A stretch of 64,000 nt of DNA from positions 139,187,133-139,251,132 of the forward strand of contig NC_079148.1 in assembly GCF_945859685.1 (NCBI RefSeq), in the 5' to 3' direction. The translations under genes were made by a program, and so were the position numbers. Within the stretch, counting starts at the first letter, position 1; the number at the start of each line of letters is the position of its first letter. Under the pieces are notes generated by a model that saw only the letters and a program-made list of their open reading frames with translations, ran no database searches and was not told the origin of the DNA. This stretch comes from Eupeodes corollae. Taxonomy: Eukaryota > Arthropoda > Insecta > Diptera > Syrphidae. Below are positions 12,175 to 24,285 of the stretch, one piece after another.

Positions 12175-12302
12175 TGCCAACAGCAACAATACTTGGTGGA
12201 CCAGACTTGTACGTGGATAAAGGAAGCACCATTAATCTGACATGTGCAATAAAGTTTAGTCCAGAGCCACCGACACATATATTTTGGTATCATCAAGATA
12301 AG
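12175..12302 (+). CDS. dpr10: dpr-family Ig gene: exon with first half of Ig domain 2
   Basis: Dpr proteins are neuronal cell-surface Ig proteins that bind DIP partners and help choose synaptic contacts. The exon follows ttctag and ends at aag|gtgagt. It begins with the last two bases of a codon, then encodes 42 residues starting PTATILGGPDLYVDKGST. It has the first Ig cysteine (NLTC) and the core tryptophan (IFWYHQDK). The next exon continues in phase 0. The wording matches Drosophila Dpr10 from memory (FSPEPPTHIFWYHQDK) better than Dpr6, the nearest alternative. Upstream exons (signal peptide, Ig domain 1) are outside the window. Confidence 0.9.
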
Positions 12303-14169
12303 GTGAGTCTATAAACTTAGCTATAGCGAGCTAGGTGAACCTACTCCACTTCTCTATCTCTGCTGTAAAGCTTACACATAGAATAGAAAAAAAAGGACAA
12401 ATCACACACTTTAGAGACTAGAGAACTTCCAGGAACGAAGGTATTTCTTTTTTTTTTTCTGAGAAGACCACTCACTATATTCACCATCACCATCAGTTTC
12501 AAGCTTCAGCATCAGCATGGTTGTCTAAGATAGCGTGTCCCCATTTTACATTTAAGGAGTATAGAAGAACAAGAAGAAGAAGTAGAAGAAATTTCCTTTT
12601 TAAATTGCTGTCTGATGGTATACATATATAAGGGATTACAGATTGGCCCTTTGATTATTATTATTCCTCTACTATCTCCTACCTTTTTGACTCATGCTTG
12701 ATGCTTCGCTATATATAACTATGACTATAACTATGACTTGGCTATAATATAACCTAGAAGGTGGGGTATTAAGTTTTATTATGAAATGAAAAGGATTTTC
12801 CTTTGTAGTTTGTTCCGTTTGAAAGATTAAACGTAAAATGGTTCGTTATTTTTTTTTTTGTAAATAGTTTGTGTAACACTTAAAGTTAGATTCTTAAAGT
12901 GGTTTATTTTAAAACGTGTGTTGTTTCAGATGAAGGATAGTTACAAACATCTTTTTTAAGTATAAATGTGTTGATATAAAATTAGGGATTTTTTGTAAGG
13001 ATACAAAAGAAAAAGCTCTTAAATATTTGAAAAATCATCTTTAGAAACCTCCTTTGCATCAATTTTCTTTGTATTACTTGCGTAGGAGTCGTTAAATCTG
13101 TGATAAAAGACACGTGTGAAAAAATAAAATAGATACGAGATTTCTAAGAATTGAGATGAAGACGTAAATTGTCTAGACTGCAGGGATTATCTCTTTACTG
13201 ACCGTAGTATTTTATATTTGACTGGATCTTAGGCACTTTGTAACATTTGTTCTTTTTATTAAGAAATAACCGTAAATTTGAAGCTATAATTCACTTTGGC
13301 AAATTTCCATTTCAATATTTCATGTGTGCACTGGTTAATGTTTGAAACGTGTAAATCTCATGTGATATCACTTAGGTTAATAGAATTATTTAGCTTTTTT
13401 GGTTTTGTTCTGAAGAATGATTCTATAACCAAATATGTTATGGATTTACTTCACAACATTAAGCTTCAATGAGCAGAATTTCTTAAATTTTCTGTCAGGT
13501 TCTCAAGAAAAAATACTTTCATTAAGCCTTTTATTTTGACCTGAACATTCAAATTCAAGACTCTATTTTGAAAAAAAAAACAATAAATATGTATGTGTAT
13601 TTGTCAAGATGGGTTAATATATAAGCCAATTACTATGGCATTACCAACAAAACTAAACACTAAATAATGTTTGAACAAAAATGGTCAACATACGCAGCGC
13701 CGTATTGAACCAGATTTATGTATATGTAATGTATTTCTGTCATAATTTGATTTCGGTAAACATTATCAGTTAGGCTAAACGAAATGCATTTCGGTTGGTT
13801 TTTGGTTCAACGTTATATTTTTATTAAAAAACCGAATTGTATGTGTTTAATAAATATTGAAATTAAAAGATATTCATTCTCTAAGCCCTTGAGAAAAAGC
13901 TTTGTTCAAAATTTTGATCGTGAGGTGAAAACCCTCCCATCAAACGCCTATTTATGAATAATAATGATTTTGATCATTACCGGTGTTTTATTTTTCCTAA
14001 AACCATAAGGTCCAATTCCTAAGATGTCATTAAGCCTAAAATTGGTCACAAAGCCCAAAAAGTTAAAATAAAATCGACAAAGAACCCAAACCCAATGCTA
14101 TTAAGCATAAATAAATTTAAAATAAAAGAACGCCCAAAATGCTTGTTGACATTTTGCCCAACTGATGTT

Positions 14170-14436
14170 TTAACTTCCCATAGAAAGTTATTGTAATGGT
14201 TTTCAAAAATAGTCTTCAAACTTTTTGTATTTCACAGAAAATACTGTTTTCAATATTCAGTAATTTTTTTTTTTTAATTCAATAGTCCGCTTTTTCATTA
14301 AAAATAAAATCTACAAAAACTAGTACGCAAATTTGGTAAAAATTGATACGAGTTTATATAGACAAACTTTTAAGCAAGGCAAATCGACAGACGGGATGGG
14401 AAGTTATCAGTGTGGGTCGCATCCCAGCCTCTTTTT
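14170..14436 (-). repeat. TAACTTCC repeat, copy E (compact, both ends intact)
   Basis: About 265 bases with almost the whole interior deleted. TAACTTCCCAT at 14171-14181 is repeated in perfect inverted form at 14396-14406. The left end forms the hairpin taacttccc/atagaaagtta with one mismatch, and the right end reads gggtcgcatcccagcct. It lies in the dpr intron, inside the GCCCAAA repeat. Confidence 0.9.
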
Positions 14437-14889
14437 AATTTGGGTTTTATGACGTAAGACGAAATGGGTTGAGCTTTATAACATATATATTGGGCACTAG
14501 GGCGAGTGTGATTTCTATCGTTTCTTATGTCTTATCACCCAAAGACATAAAACCCAAATCATAAATTGACATAATGCCCAAAAAGAGGAACGTCGTAAGA
14601 AATATCACTAAAAAATGCCACGAAGCCCAAAAAAAATGTCATATCCCCCAAACGAACTATCAATTTTGTAACGCCGAAATTTAGAAATGTCATAGTCCAA
14701 GAGATTTCATATTGTTTGTTTAATTTGAAACTGTTTGTAATTTTTCAATTAATAAAAAATTTCATTTTGGTAAAAATTTTGTTGTTGATTTGTTAATTTT
14801 TATCTGGCAAACATTTTGTTTCGTTGGGCTTTGAGCCGCGTGAAGTACGTATGTAGGGCTTTTTGTCTTATTACAACCCAACCGCTTTT

Positions 14890-16345
14890 TTTATAATAAG
14901 CACACACTCAAGGGGATATTACTACACTTATTATGCACAGGGGCAGTGTGAGGAAGAAGAGATAGAGTTTAAAAGAAGACTGGTTTTGTATTCCTGAATA
15001 TTGCAATGATTAAGAAAGACAGAGTGTGGTAAGGCATTCCACATTCGCGTAGTACGGCTAAGGAACGAATCTCTGTATTTGACAGTACAGCCGAAATTGG
15101 GCTCGAGGGTATACATATGAGCATTCCTAGAAGCGCTAGTATTACGGTTGACCTGTTTAGGAGGAGGAATGCAACTGGCTATTTCACTAGAGCATAAACC
15201 GTTAAAATAACGTAAAAAAAGGGTCAGACAAGAGAAAATGGTCAAGCGAAGTAAATAAACTTATGATGATATTATCATCTATCAATTTAAATGCTCTACG
15301 TTCAATACTATCCAAGAGGCTTAAGTAAGTTGCAGGAGCAACAGCCCAGAGATGGGAGTTATAGTCAAGCTTTGGACGTATGTAAGTCTTGTAGATAACA
15401 GCCAGATCAGAACGGAGGAAATATTTCTTGCATCGCCTAAGGAAACACAAACACCTTGCGGCATTTTTGGCGACATCGTGTATGTGATCATTCCACAAGA
15501 GGTGGTTGGTGACACACATACCGAGAATATTGAAGTAATTAGTCTCATTGATGCAAGTGCCAACCATGGATAATGGTAATGGGGGTATATCTCGCTTAAA
15601 CGATACAAGACAGCATTGGTTTTCGAAGCATTAAATTCCACGCGGTTTTTTAATCAACATTGAACAATTTTGTTTAGGTCCGAATTTCATGAGCTTATCA
15701 TATTTTATCGTTGCAGTTCCACAACCCAAGAAGCGGGATGTGAGTCTGTAAACGAATATAAAAACTAAGAGTACTATTGTCAGCGAAAGAATGTATTGGA
15801 TTAGAAGTTGCAGACAGGAGATCATTAATAAAAATGAGAAAGAGTGTTGGAGATAGAACAGAGCCCTGGGGTACACCAGCATTTATTTTATGGTTTTCAG
15901 ACTTGAATCCATCCAATACTACTTGTATTGAATGATCCGAAAGGTAATAACTAACCCAATGAAGCAGGGATTCATACAAACCGAAAAGACGCATTTTCGA
16001 TAAGAGACCCTGATGCCAAACCCTATCAAATGCTTTTGAAATATCAAGTGCAATAATCTTCCTTTCTCCAAAGCGATGTAAAGATTTGCTCCACTGTTCG
16101 GTGAGATGAACCATGAGATCACCAGTGGACTTATTGCTACGAAAGCCTAATTGCTGGTCATTAAGAAGCTTTCGATCTTCAAGATATTTCTTGAGCTGAT
16201 AATTAATCACCGTTTCCATTACATCTTAAAGAACGGTTGGTAGTTAGAAGTTGAGGAAGATTGGTCTTTTTTGGGAAAAATCTGGGCAAATGGCCTTTTC
16301 CATCCACTCGGACGAGACAAGGGCTAACTTGAGATAACTTGAGCT
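14890..16345 (-). mobile_element. Antisense non-LTR retrotransposon (LINE) in dpr intron, 5' truncated
   Basis: The coding relic runs on the minus strand from about 16315 down to 14931, with a short 3' tail to about 14890. Upstream parts (endonuclease, ORF1) are missing, as is usual for LINE copies truncated during insertion. It lies antisense to dpr. Confidence 0.75.
14931..16315 (-). pseudogene. LINE reverse transcriptase and C-terminal region, frameshifted
   Basis: The best-kept frame (16219-15698) has block 1-2 words (VMETVINYQLKKYLED, QLGFRSNKSTGDLMVHL), DISKAFDRVWHQGLL, AGVPQGSVLSPTLFLIFIND, and FADNST where a YADDST catalytic box is expected, so one catalytic aspartate is lost. It then shifts frame: thumb and C-terminal parts appear at 15641-15202 (NILGMCVTNHLLWNDHI, IYKTYIRPKLDYNSHLW) and 15245-14931, which ends with the common LINE pattern RDSFLSRTTRMWNALPHSVF. 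It resembles the CR1/Jockey group; the clade is uncertain. Confidence 0.8.
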
Positions 16346-16620
16346 AACTATACAAGATCTGGGTTATGTGTATATCTAAAGTTTCTTTGAGCAACCTTGC
16401 ACCTTCCTGAAATCTTATAGAAAATTGAAATCCTATACAAAATTTTGTCAGAACGCCCGAATGTTATAAAACATATGACATCTTTAAGGTGATTTGTAAT
16501 ATAGGCGTTATTATATTTTAAAAATAATGTGGGCAATAGTACATTGATTTTAGGCTTTGTGACATTTTCTTCATTATCTTTGCGTTATTTTACTGGCAAT
16601 AAGACCGACCACTTTTTTTT

Positions 16621-17900
16621 ATTTATAATTTCTGAAACCCAAAATATTTTAAAGGCTTGGTATGATTTTTCAACTACAACAAAATGTTATAGTAAATGTT
16701 TTTAATTTAGGTAATTGGTTTTGGTAAAAAGATCAAATTCCGTCATATTCTTGGCACAGAAGTCATGTATTTCAAATTACTTCCAAAATTAAAAATTATG
16801 AATTAAAAAAGTCCTTAACTTAGATTTTTTTTTTTAAATTCTGTAAACGTAGAAAGGCAATATTTTATTCTGATGAATAATAACACATTGAAACACAAAA
16901 TGTATGGTTTCTAGAATTTTATTACCTTCAGAAAAGAATTAAAATAATTATATATATTACTACCACTTTATTTATTTATTAAACTTAACTTGATAATTCA
17001 GTTTGCATTGTTTAAAATCTTTTACAAAAAATACTTTTTTCAGACTCTTACAAATTGTATTTTCATGTTATATTGGTACATATTGTAAATAAAATTGTAC
17101 TTCAGTGAACATTTATTATTCTTTTAAGCATTGAGTGCAAAAAAATATTAAAACTAGCAAATTTGTGTATAAATCAATTTATTCAACAAAAATATAATTT
17201 TAAAAAATTCAAAAAAAAACCATGTTGAAAACATAAAAAACTCAATTTCAAAAATTTCTCTCAATTTTGAAGGTTTATAAAAATTGTGTTTGTATTCAAA
17301 TACAAAAATCTTCCTTTTAAAATAGTAAGAATTTCTAAAATCAGTCAAAAAAAAATAAGTAACTTGAAAGAATATTTATTTATTTACCTAAAGCATTAAA
17401 CAAATTCACACTGAATTCCCGTCCAAAAAATTAAACCCTCCGTATCAAGGATTGGGACTGACAGTTTTTTAACCGACGTCAATCATGCTACGTAAGAATC
17501 TAGCCCACTTTAGGAGATAAAAACTAATTACTGTATGAAAGTACTAAATAAAAGCAACTTGTCGAAATTGTCAGGATCAATATGGAGCTAATAATGCATC
17601 TTGAAATTGTATTTCAATCTAAATATTTTTCAAATTATATACTTTCTTGTCTTTAAAAATATATTCTTAGATATAAAATAAATATTATCAACTCATTTTT
17701 AAAATAATGCATTTTCTCTGCTGTTTATCCTTTAAGGATGTTTTACTTTTTGAAGATATTATGAAAGTGTGTGTGTAGGCGGTTTTTATTTTGGACCTTT
17801 TTGACTTATCATCTTTTTCTAAATCCTTCTTGTCAACAATTTGTTATCTTTATATACACTGAATATTTAAATCCTAAAAAATATTATCTTCTCTCAACAG
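16621..17900. other. Unassigned dpr intron sequence
   Basis: AT-rich, ending with a pyrimidine-rich tract and ctctcaacag at 17891-17900, the acceptor of the next exon. No other feature seen. Confidence 0.6.
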
Positions 17901-18069
17901 GTCATCAGCGAAGACTCCGAACGTGGGGGTATCACATTTATCACAAGTAAATCCGATGATCCTAAATCGATTTTACTCATAGACGATGCTGATTTACCAG
18001 ATTCTGGAAAATATTCCTGCTATCCATCGAATACTGAAATAGCCAGCATACGCGTTCATGTGCTTCAAG
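17901..18069 (+). CDS. dpr10: dpr-family Ig gene: exon with second half of Ig domain 2
   Basis: The exon lies between ctctcaacag and g|gtaatg and encodes 56 codons plus one base. It starts VISEDSERGG, continues through SILLIDDADLPDSGKYSCYP, which carries the DSGxYxC motif with the second Ig cysteine, and ends IASIRVHVLQ. The downstream exon completes the split glycine codon. Compared with my memory of Dpr10, the segment joining the two halves (SEDSERGGITFITSKSDD) differs most, as expected for an exposed loop. The preceding intron is 5,598 bases and the following one 9,107 bases, both full of old transposons. Confidence 0.9.
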
Positions 18070-21000
18070 GTAATGTACAAACAAAAATACATATTTTTAC
18101 GTACCTATAAAGTTCAATATAGCTATAAGTGGCTTGCTTATCATTTGATTATCCTTTCTATAGTAAGTAGGTGTATAGGTATAGGTTTTAGGATGAAAGC
18201 GCGTGCTTAAGAACCTAATTTGCTGCGATAACGTAACAAAAACTTTTCTCTTGTTTTTATTTTAATTAATTTTATCTCTTGAAAACCTAACCATATCTTC
18301 GAAAAGAACTCTAATATGGAACTAAATTCGCATTAGCTCGACAAAGTACATCCATCCATTGCAAAATATATACAGCTCAACTATCTACCTATAGTCTTAG
18401 ATCTAAGATATCATTATTATTAGAGCTTTTAAAAGTGCCATAAGGAAGAAGTCAGTTGATAGTGGAACATTAAATTATTTACCCATGGCATCGTGTCGTG
18501 GTTACAGCACCAGATTCCATCGATAAGGACACATACCTAGTAGCAGTGTGAATGTGAATGTGGAGAGTGGCTATAGCATGCTTCAGCTCCTCCATGTTTA
18601 ACATGCATACATATCTTTCTGTATATTTACAACAGCAAGGAGCAAAACATCCTTCTCTGCACTTACTAACATAATATTTAGGGGTCTATATTTGAACGAT
18701 AAGAATTCTGTTCTTCGGAGCGCATAGTTGCACGAATATGTTCACAATCTGAATCGGCGATATTTTGAAAGCTCTGGGAAAAGGGGGTGGCTTGTGGGAG
18801 TACAGTACAAGTGAAAATTCAAGTGAATTCAGTTTTTCAACCGTTGCGTTGTTTCGTCGTCCTCAACGTCGACGTCGACTTGGCAAGGCATGTCATGGCA
18901 CCGATGCGGTTGGTCTCTATCTCCCCCAAACTATACTCTGTACTGTACGTTTCCAGTTCAGCAGCAGGATGTGTACCTCTGTGTGTATGATGTTTGCATC
19001 CTGATGATGGGTGCTCCAAAATGGAGGTGCTGGCGATGATGATGACGCTAGCTTGTTTGGTTGAATGTTGCAATATAGGTGAAATCGGGCCATACACTTA
19101 CTTATGGTATGAGGAAGAGGGGTATTTCATTGACTGTTTCAAGATCCCTCAAGAGTACCCATAGTTGATGTGTTGTACATGATGACCCACATTCTTCTAC
19201 TCCTTTTAGAGACAAGAGAAGAGAACACCTTATCAACGATGACATTTTGCAAAAGAACGAAAATAGGTGATGCGATGTACCCATCCAACCCAAAGCAATC
19301 CAAACAAAATGAAAATGTGAAAAATACGTGACTTTAATATGAATTGCATAATTCTGAGTAAAAATAAAATAAAATATAAACTACCCATATTGTACCTCCT
19401 ATCCTTTAGATAGCTCGCCCCTTCGCTACTATAACAGAAATTCTCTTTTAATGAATTATTATTGCAAGTTTAAAAAACGCAACCATGCGAGTTTTTAGGA
19501 AATTTTCATTTTTGTATACCGTAATTGGAGTTGCATTTACTTGATATAAAAAAAACACTCATTGAAATGCAAAAATAAAGGAACAATAAAAACAAGAAAT
19601 TGCAAAAAAAATATACAAAAGTGGAAATCAATTTTTGTTGTATTTTCTTTTTTTATGTTTTTGAATTCTAAGTAAAAATGTAAGAACAATACGTTTTGGT
19701 ACAGATGCAATCAAGTTAATTTGAATTGAGTTTGTACATTTGAATCTGTTCATTTAGACTGCATTCAGAGGAAATTATGTACATTTGGAATAGTTTTTTG
19801 TGTGTGGGATTTTTTTAGAATTTGTTCTTTTTCACATTTTTTAAACAAATTTAAAGTTTGATTTTATGGAAGTCTGGGGATCATGTTCATGATTTAAGTT
19901 AATTTAAATTTATTTCGCTATCCAGTATTTAAAATTTCAATCCCAATTCAATTAAATATAATTATGTCCTGAAAAATAACATGATAATAATTTTTTGAAG
20001 CGGAAGAAGTGATAACTTTTCGTTTGAATTAGATTAAAAAATGTCCTTGAGTCGTATTTCTAAGAAAGTTTAAATTTTTAGGTTAGCTTCTTTTAACAAC
20101 TTTTGTAGGAATTTTATGAAAATTAATAGAAAACAAATAAAATTGTGACGCTTTTTTTTAGTAAAATTCATAGATTAAAAAAAAAAAACTTTTCGAAACA
20201 TTGGATGTAGCACATAATACCTAAGAAAATTACGAGAACAACCATTTTAATTGTTTGGATATCTTTCAAAAATTATTTTCTATTAAAAATAAGAACAATT
20301 TTACTAATGGTACCCGAGGGTAAAAATCTCTTAAAGGATACTTTAAAGAAATGATATTGTTGAATTTTGTTTCGTAAAATGGTTAAAGTGTTGACGTTAA
20401 GAACAGCTCGTAAAAACAAATTTTTTACTACTTGATTAATAGCCGACAAAATTAAAAACAAAATCCTCAAAATATAGACTGGAAGACTCTTAATAACTTT
20501 TCAAATGAGCCATACATCAAGAATAACTCCCTACTCAATAAGGCTCCAACAAACACAGAGTCTTATCTGGGTCTCGCCTCATTGAACTGACACGAGACGA
20601 TACGACCATTGAAGCTCAAATATTAAATATTAATGCATCTTCGATTCTTGAAATGAAACTAATACCAACGTGAACAAGTTTTGTACTGTATTACCAATAA
20701 AAACGCCATTAACTATTAGATTTCATTGGAGAATGGCTACAATTTAGATGCATACAAAAATTTTAAAAATTTTAAAGTATAATCATTAAAATAGATAAAG
20801 GCAAGACGAGACAAGACTACCCATATCCAATTGGGACCAATTTATTTGCTGCCCCCGCATTGTATATGCGCTTTGTTTTTGAAGCTAACCAAAAGGATTT
20901 ACACAAAGATTTACTCTCCCTTATTTGGTGAAACTCTTCGAGTGAGTTCCTCTTTCTAAGCTCCCAAGACTTAACAAATTCACCTCTTTGTTAACTTTTG

Positions 21001-22300
21001 GTATTGGCTTAGTCTATCTATATATTGCATTTTTGAGTAATGGAAAATCAATACCCTATGCATATGGGATAAACCACAGCCACCAAGATACTCTCACAAG
21101 TAGGCCATCCCAACATATGTTCCTGGAATTAAACAGCGGCCTTTAAAATATCCCGTGGCAGCGTTGACGTTTGTCCCATTTGGCCCCTTTTTTGCGTTCG
21201 ATCCCCGTGGCCCCGACTTTTTAGAAATTTCCCAATTGGCCCCTTTTTACGATTTTACTAGTAATAAAATAATTTTCAAGGATAAATTAAGATATTTTTT
21301 ATCTTATCCACTCTCTAAGTAAATTAATTAAAAATTAAAAAAAAAAAATCTCGTTTATTTATACAGAAAGACAATATTAAAAAAATGAAAGACTTAACTT
21401 CCATTAAATTATTTATGTATTTGTTGTTATTAAAAACTGACTTGTTGTTACTGTTTTGTTTTTTAAATGAATTTAAGTTTTTATTTTAATGTTAGGTATT
21501 GAAATAAAATTGTTTTTTTTAAGTTTTTGAATACATTTTTGTTTTACTCCTGAGTACAGTTTTGTTTTATTTGTACTTTTTTTCTATAGTGTCCAATTTT
21601 TGTGTTGGGCCCGTTTTTGTACCCTTTTTGATTTTTTTCAGCTTCACTGATCCTCTGGTACCACATCTTCAGTGCTTATGATAATATAGTCTTTGATAAA
21701 GCGATATCTAGGGAAGATAACCCTAGAAGTGGCCGCCCGACATCTTGCGGGACGCAATCAGTTTAACTTTATCTACAATATACATCATTGCCAAAAATGA
21801 TTTTTAATTCCACTTAAGACTTTTTTTAAACTTATATTAAATATCGATGACACTTAGTCATTCGATTTGTATATTTACTGATACTTATTGGGTTTTTATA
21901 ATTTTTATCAGTAAGTCAACCCCTGCCCCAGGGGAAGGACGATAGTCCTGTGTCTACCATCTTTCGTAAGATGTAATCTCAGTAATGTCTAAGCTGTGCC
22001 TTTTTTAATAACTATGAATTGATCAGTATCATTCATCATCAAGCTACACTGATTTCTCTAACTTACTCCCCAGGAGCTCCCACGCGGAGGTGCAAGTAAT
22101 CACTCCTTCCTTCCAGATTGTAGCATGTAGTATCGCAACATCTACACGGAAGTCAGTTTGACTCCCTTTGTTTTGGAGCTGGACGTTGATCTCAATTTTA
22201 GTCATCAGCATAAGAAATATTCGCACAGATTTGGGTCACCTACAATCCATGCATTTCACTTGGTGGTAATGCATCCATTTTTGAATTGGAAGCATCATCG
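18070..22300. other. Unassigned dpr intron sequence
   Basis: No gene or clear repeat. The block 18490-19300 has higher GC and CpG content (gtcgtcctcaacgtcgacgtcgactt near 18855) than its surroundings and is free of recognised transposons; the open frames there overlap on both strands and have no motif. At 21150-21260 cccatttggcccctttt-type words recur three times. At about 22044-22226 a minus-strand open frame of 60 residues has no recognised motif. Confidence 0.5.
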
Positions 22301-22309
22301 GCCCGTACT

Positions 22310-22480
22310 TCTATAAAAATTATGCTGGCCTGGCCATCACCGTCAACGGGGACTGCTATAGGTTGACGTCCAACACTAACTTTTTGTGGCCTACATTTTA
22401 TTATATGGACGATTAAATGGCGCTACGTTCCACACAGCGCCTTCTTGACATGGTTATTTTTCACCGAGGCTACGTGAATT
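22310..22480 (+). pseudogene. Short relic of a mariner-like transposase
   Basis: The translation GLAITVNGDCYRL...NFLWP..YYMDD..NGATFHTA resembles, in order, the VTVNGDRYRSMLTNFLLP and QQDGATCHTA parts of the better preserved copy at 63004-63959. Stops and frameshifts are frequent and both ends of the gene are missing. Confidence 0.5.
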
Positions 22481-23089
22481 GTTTACTAAGTTTTTGTTTT
22501 TAGACCCCTTTAAAATTTGTTTTTTAGAGTTTAAGATTTAAGTTATATATATATATGCGAATAATCCGAAAATCACCACTATAATAATAATAAATGCCAT
22601 GGGTCGAATCGAGTCTGATTTATGCGCCAAAGTCATCTAAAATTAGACTTATTTAATGCGCGCCACCCAGCGAAGTCACTGAGCCTGATTTTATTTTTTT
22701 ATTATGATTTTATATTTCACACATATTTTGATTGCTAGAGCTCTCAAGTAAAGATATAACCTTATTGATATATCATATACAACTCCTTTTAATCAATTTT
22801 AGAATCGAACCTCATCTTATCGAAAACTCCATATGTTTTGGTAGTTTTTGAATTGGTAAAAAATGGTCAATTAACTGATTGTATCCAGAAAACATATCAA
22901 TTACGGGTTTCAAGCGTTTAAGAGGAATACAAGATTCTAAATAATATATAAAATTCTTCTGTCACAGTGTTAATTGCCATTCTCCGCCGAAACGGCTTAA
23001 CCCATTTCAATGAAATTCTGCATATACATTCGGTAGGTTTGAGAATAGGTTTTTATCTTTTTTTTATTTTCCCAAGTGGTATTGTTTAA

Positions 23090-24285
23090 TTGCATCAACA
23101 TCGTACATGGTGCAACGATCTTACATTAATATTCGGTGTCTCTTTGTTAAATGAAGCATTGATGGCTATTGAGGATCTTTGCGTTATCATTGCCTACTTA
23201 CCACTCAGTCATTTCGGTATGTATCACCAAATCGAAATGCATCTGATTTAATAGACACTGAATTGAATCATGAACTACATTATAATACTGTAAAAATGGC
23301 AGCGATTGCTGCTCGCAATGTCCCACTAATGAATGAAGAACAAATAAACATTTTTTAAAACATATTGACATATGCTCGCAGTTTCTACAGGGATAGTTGG
23401 ATTCATTTTTTTTTGGAGGCACCAGGTGGAACTGACGAAACATACCTTATTCCACTAATTCTTGCTAAAATACTATCAAATAATGGTATCACATTTAAAC
23501 ATTTTTTACCAGGAGACTTGGTGTCATACAAATTGATACAATTTGTGATGTTACCGAAGCTGTTAATTATCCAACTTAGTTTTCGAACTCATGGGAATTA
23601 CCACTCATGCCACCGCATAATTTATAACTGAAGGTTGGATCTCCGGTAATTTAGTTTCGTTATTTGATTAGTAATTAAAAAATAATGAAAAATGTTATCA
23701 AAGCCATTGTTATAAATGGCAAATCCTGAGGTAAAAATATTTTACTACGGCGAATCCCTATTATACCCACAGTTGTGACAATTCAATTCAAACGCCTTCA
23801 ATTTCCAATTAGATTGGCATTTGCAATGACTCAAAGCCAAACGATGTTTATTTACGGCTTAAATTTGAGCACTTCATATTTTTCACACTAATCAAATTGG
23901 GTGGCGCAACAGTCCGTTGTGAACCAGGGCCTAGTGACTTACAACTCTCAACCATTCCTGTGTGAGAGTACTGTTGTCAGAATGGAAGGCACCTACAATT
24001 TTAGGCCGAATCCGAACGGCTAGTTTGAGAAAGCACTTTTTCATGACAAGAATGACTCTTGAAGGATTTGTCAATCCTCGCAAGAGGCAGTACCCGCGAA
24101 AATTATATATTTTTTTTAATTAAGGTGGCACTGGCAGGGATTGAACCCAAGACCCCTTGCATGACAGTCCAACGCATTAACCATCATGCCACGGGTACTA
24201 CTACATTTTTCACACGGACAACTATATTGGCGAATGGTGGGATCACAAAAAACTTGTACACTCTGTTGCAATAAGGGATTGATAT
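23090..24285 (+). pseudogene. Helitron PIF1-like helicase, C-terminal part
   Basis: Helitron helicases unwind the donor strand in rolling-circle transposition. Visible motifs: LLNEALMAIEDLC, then LNHELHYNTVKM; a Walker A region FFLEAPGGTDETYLI in which the expected GKT is changed to DET, removing the catalytic lysine; LILAKILSNNGI; MPPHNL near 23610; RIPIIPTVVTIQFKRLQFPIRLAFAMTQSQ near 23755-23845; and GLNLSTSYFSH|GQLYW, where the bar marks the inserted SINE. Frameshifts occur near 23365 and 23540 and a stop near 23358. After the SINE the frame resumes at 24205-24230. The family is certain enough from motif order; the gene is dead. Confidence 0.8.
23889..24204 (-). mobile_element. tRNA-derived SINE (copy 3, full length, with target-site duplication)
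   Basis: Flanked by a perfect 11-base direct repeat, atttttcacac at 23878-23888 and 24205-24215. On the minus strand it opens gtagtacccgtggcatgatgg (A box) and has a B box ggttcaatccc in gggttcaatccctgcc, very close to the consensus polymerase III promoter. The 316-base body matches copies 1 and 2 and ends gttgcgccaccca. The insertion splits the Helitron helicase frame. Confidence 0.9.

Larger units (their letters stand above)
13975..16620. repeat. Degenerate GCCCAAA/GGGCTTT short-motif repeat, with two nested insertions
   Basis: Three blocks (about 13975-14170, 14437-14890, 16345-16620) share loose repeats of words such as cataatgcccaaa, cacaaagcccaaaa, cataaaacccaaa, and on the other strand gggctttttgtctta and ggctttgtgacatttt. 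They are separated by repeat copy E and an antisense LINE, so they look like one older element of about 0.9-1 kb. I recognise no coding capacity and cannot name the family. Confidence 0.45.

Noticed and set aside
18765..19097. Overlapping open frames on both strands (79, 67 and 86 codons)
   Set aside because: Mutually overlapping, no motif and no splice structure; they reflect locally higher GC.
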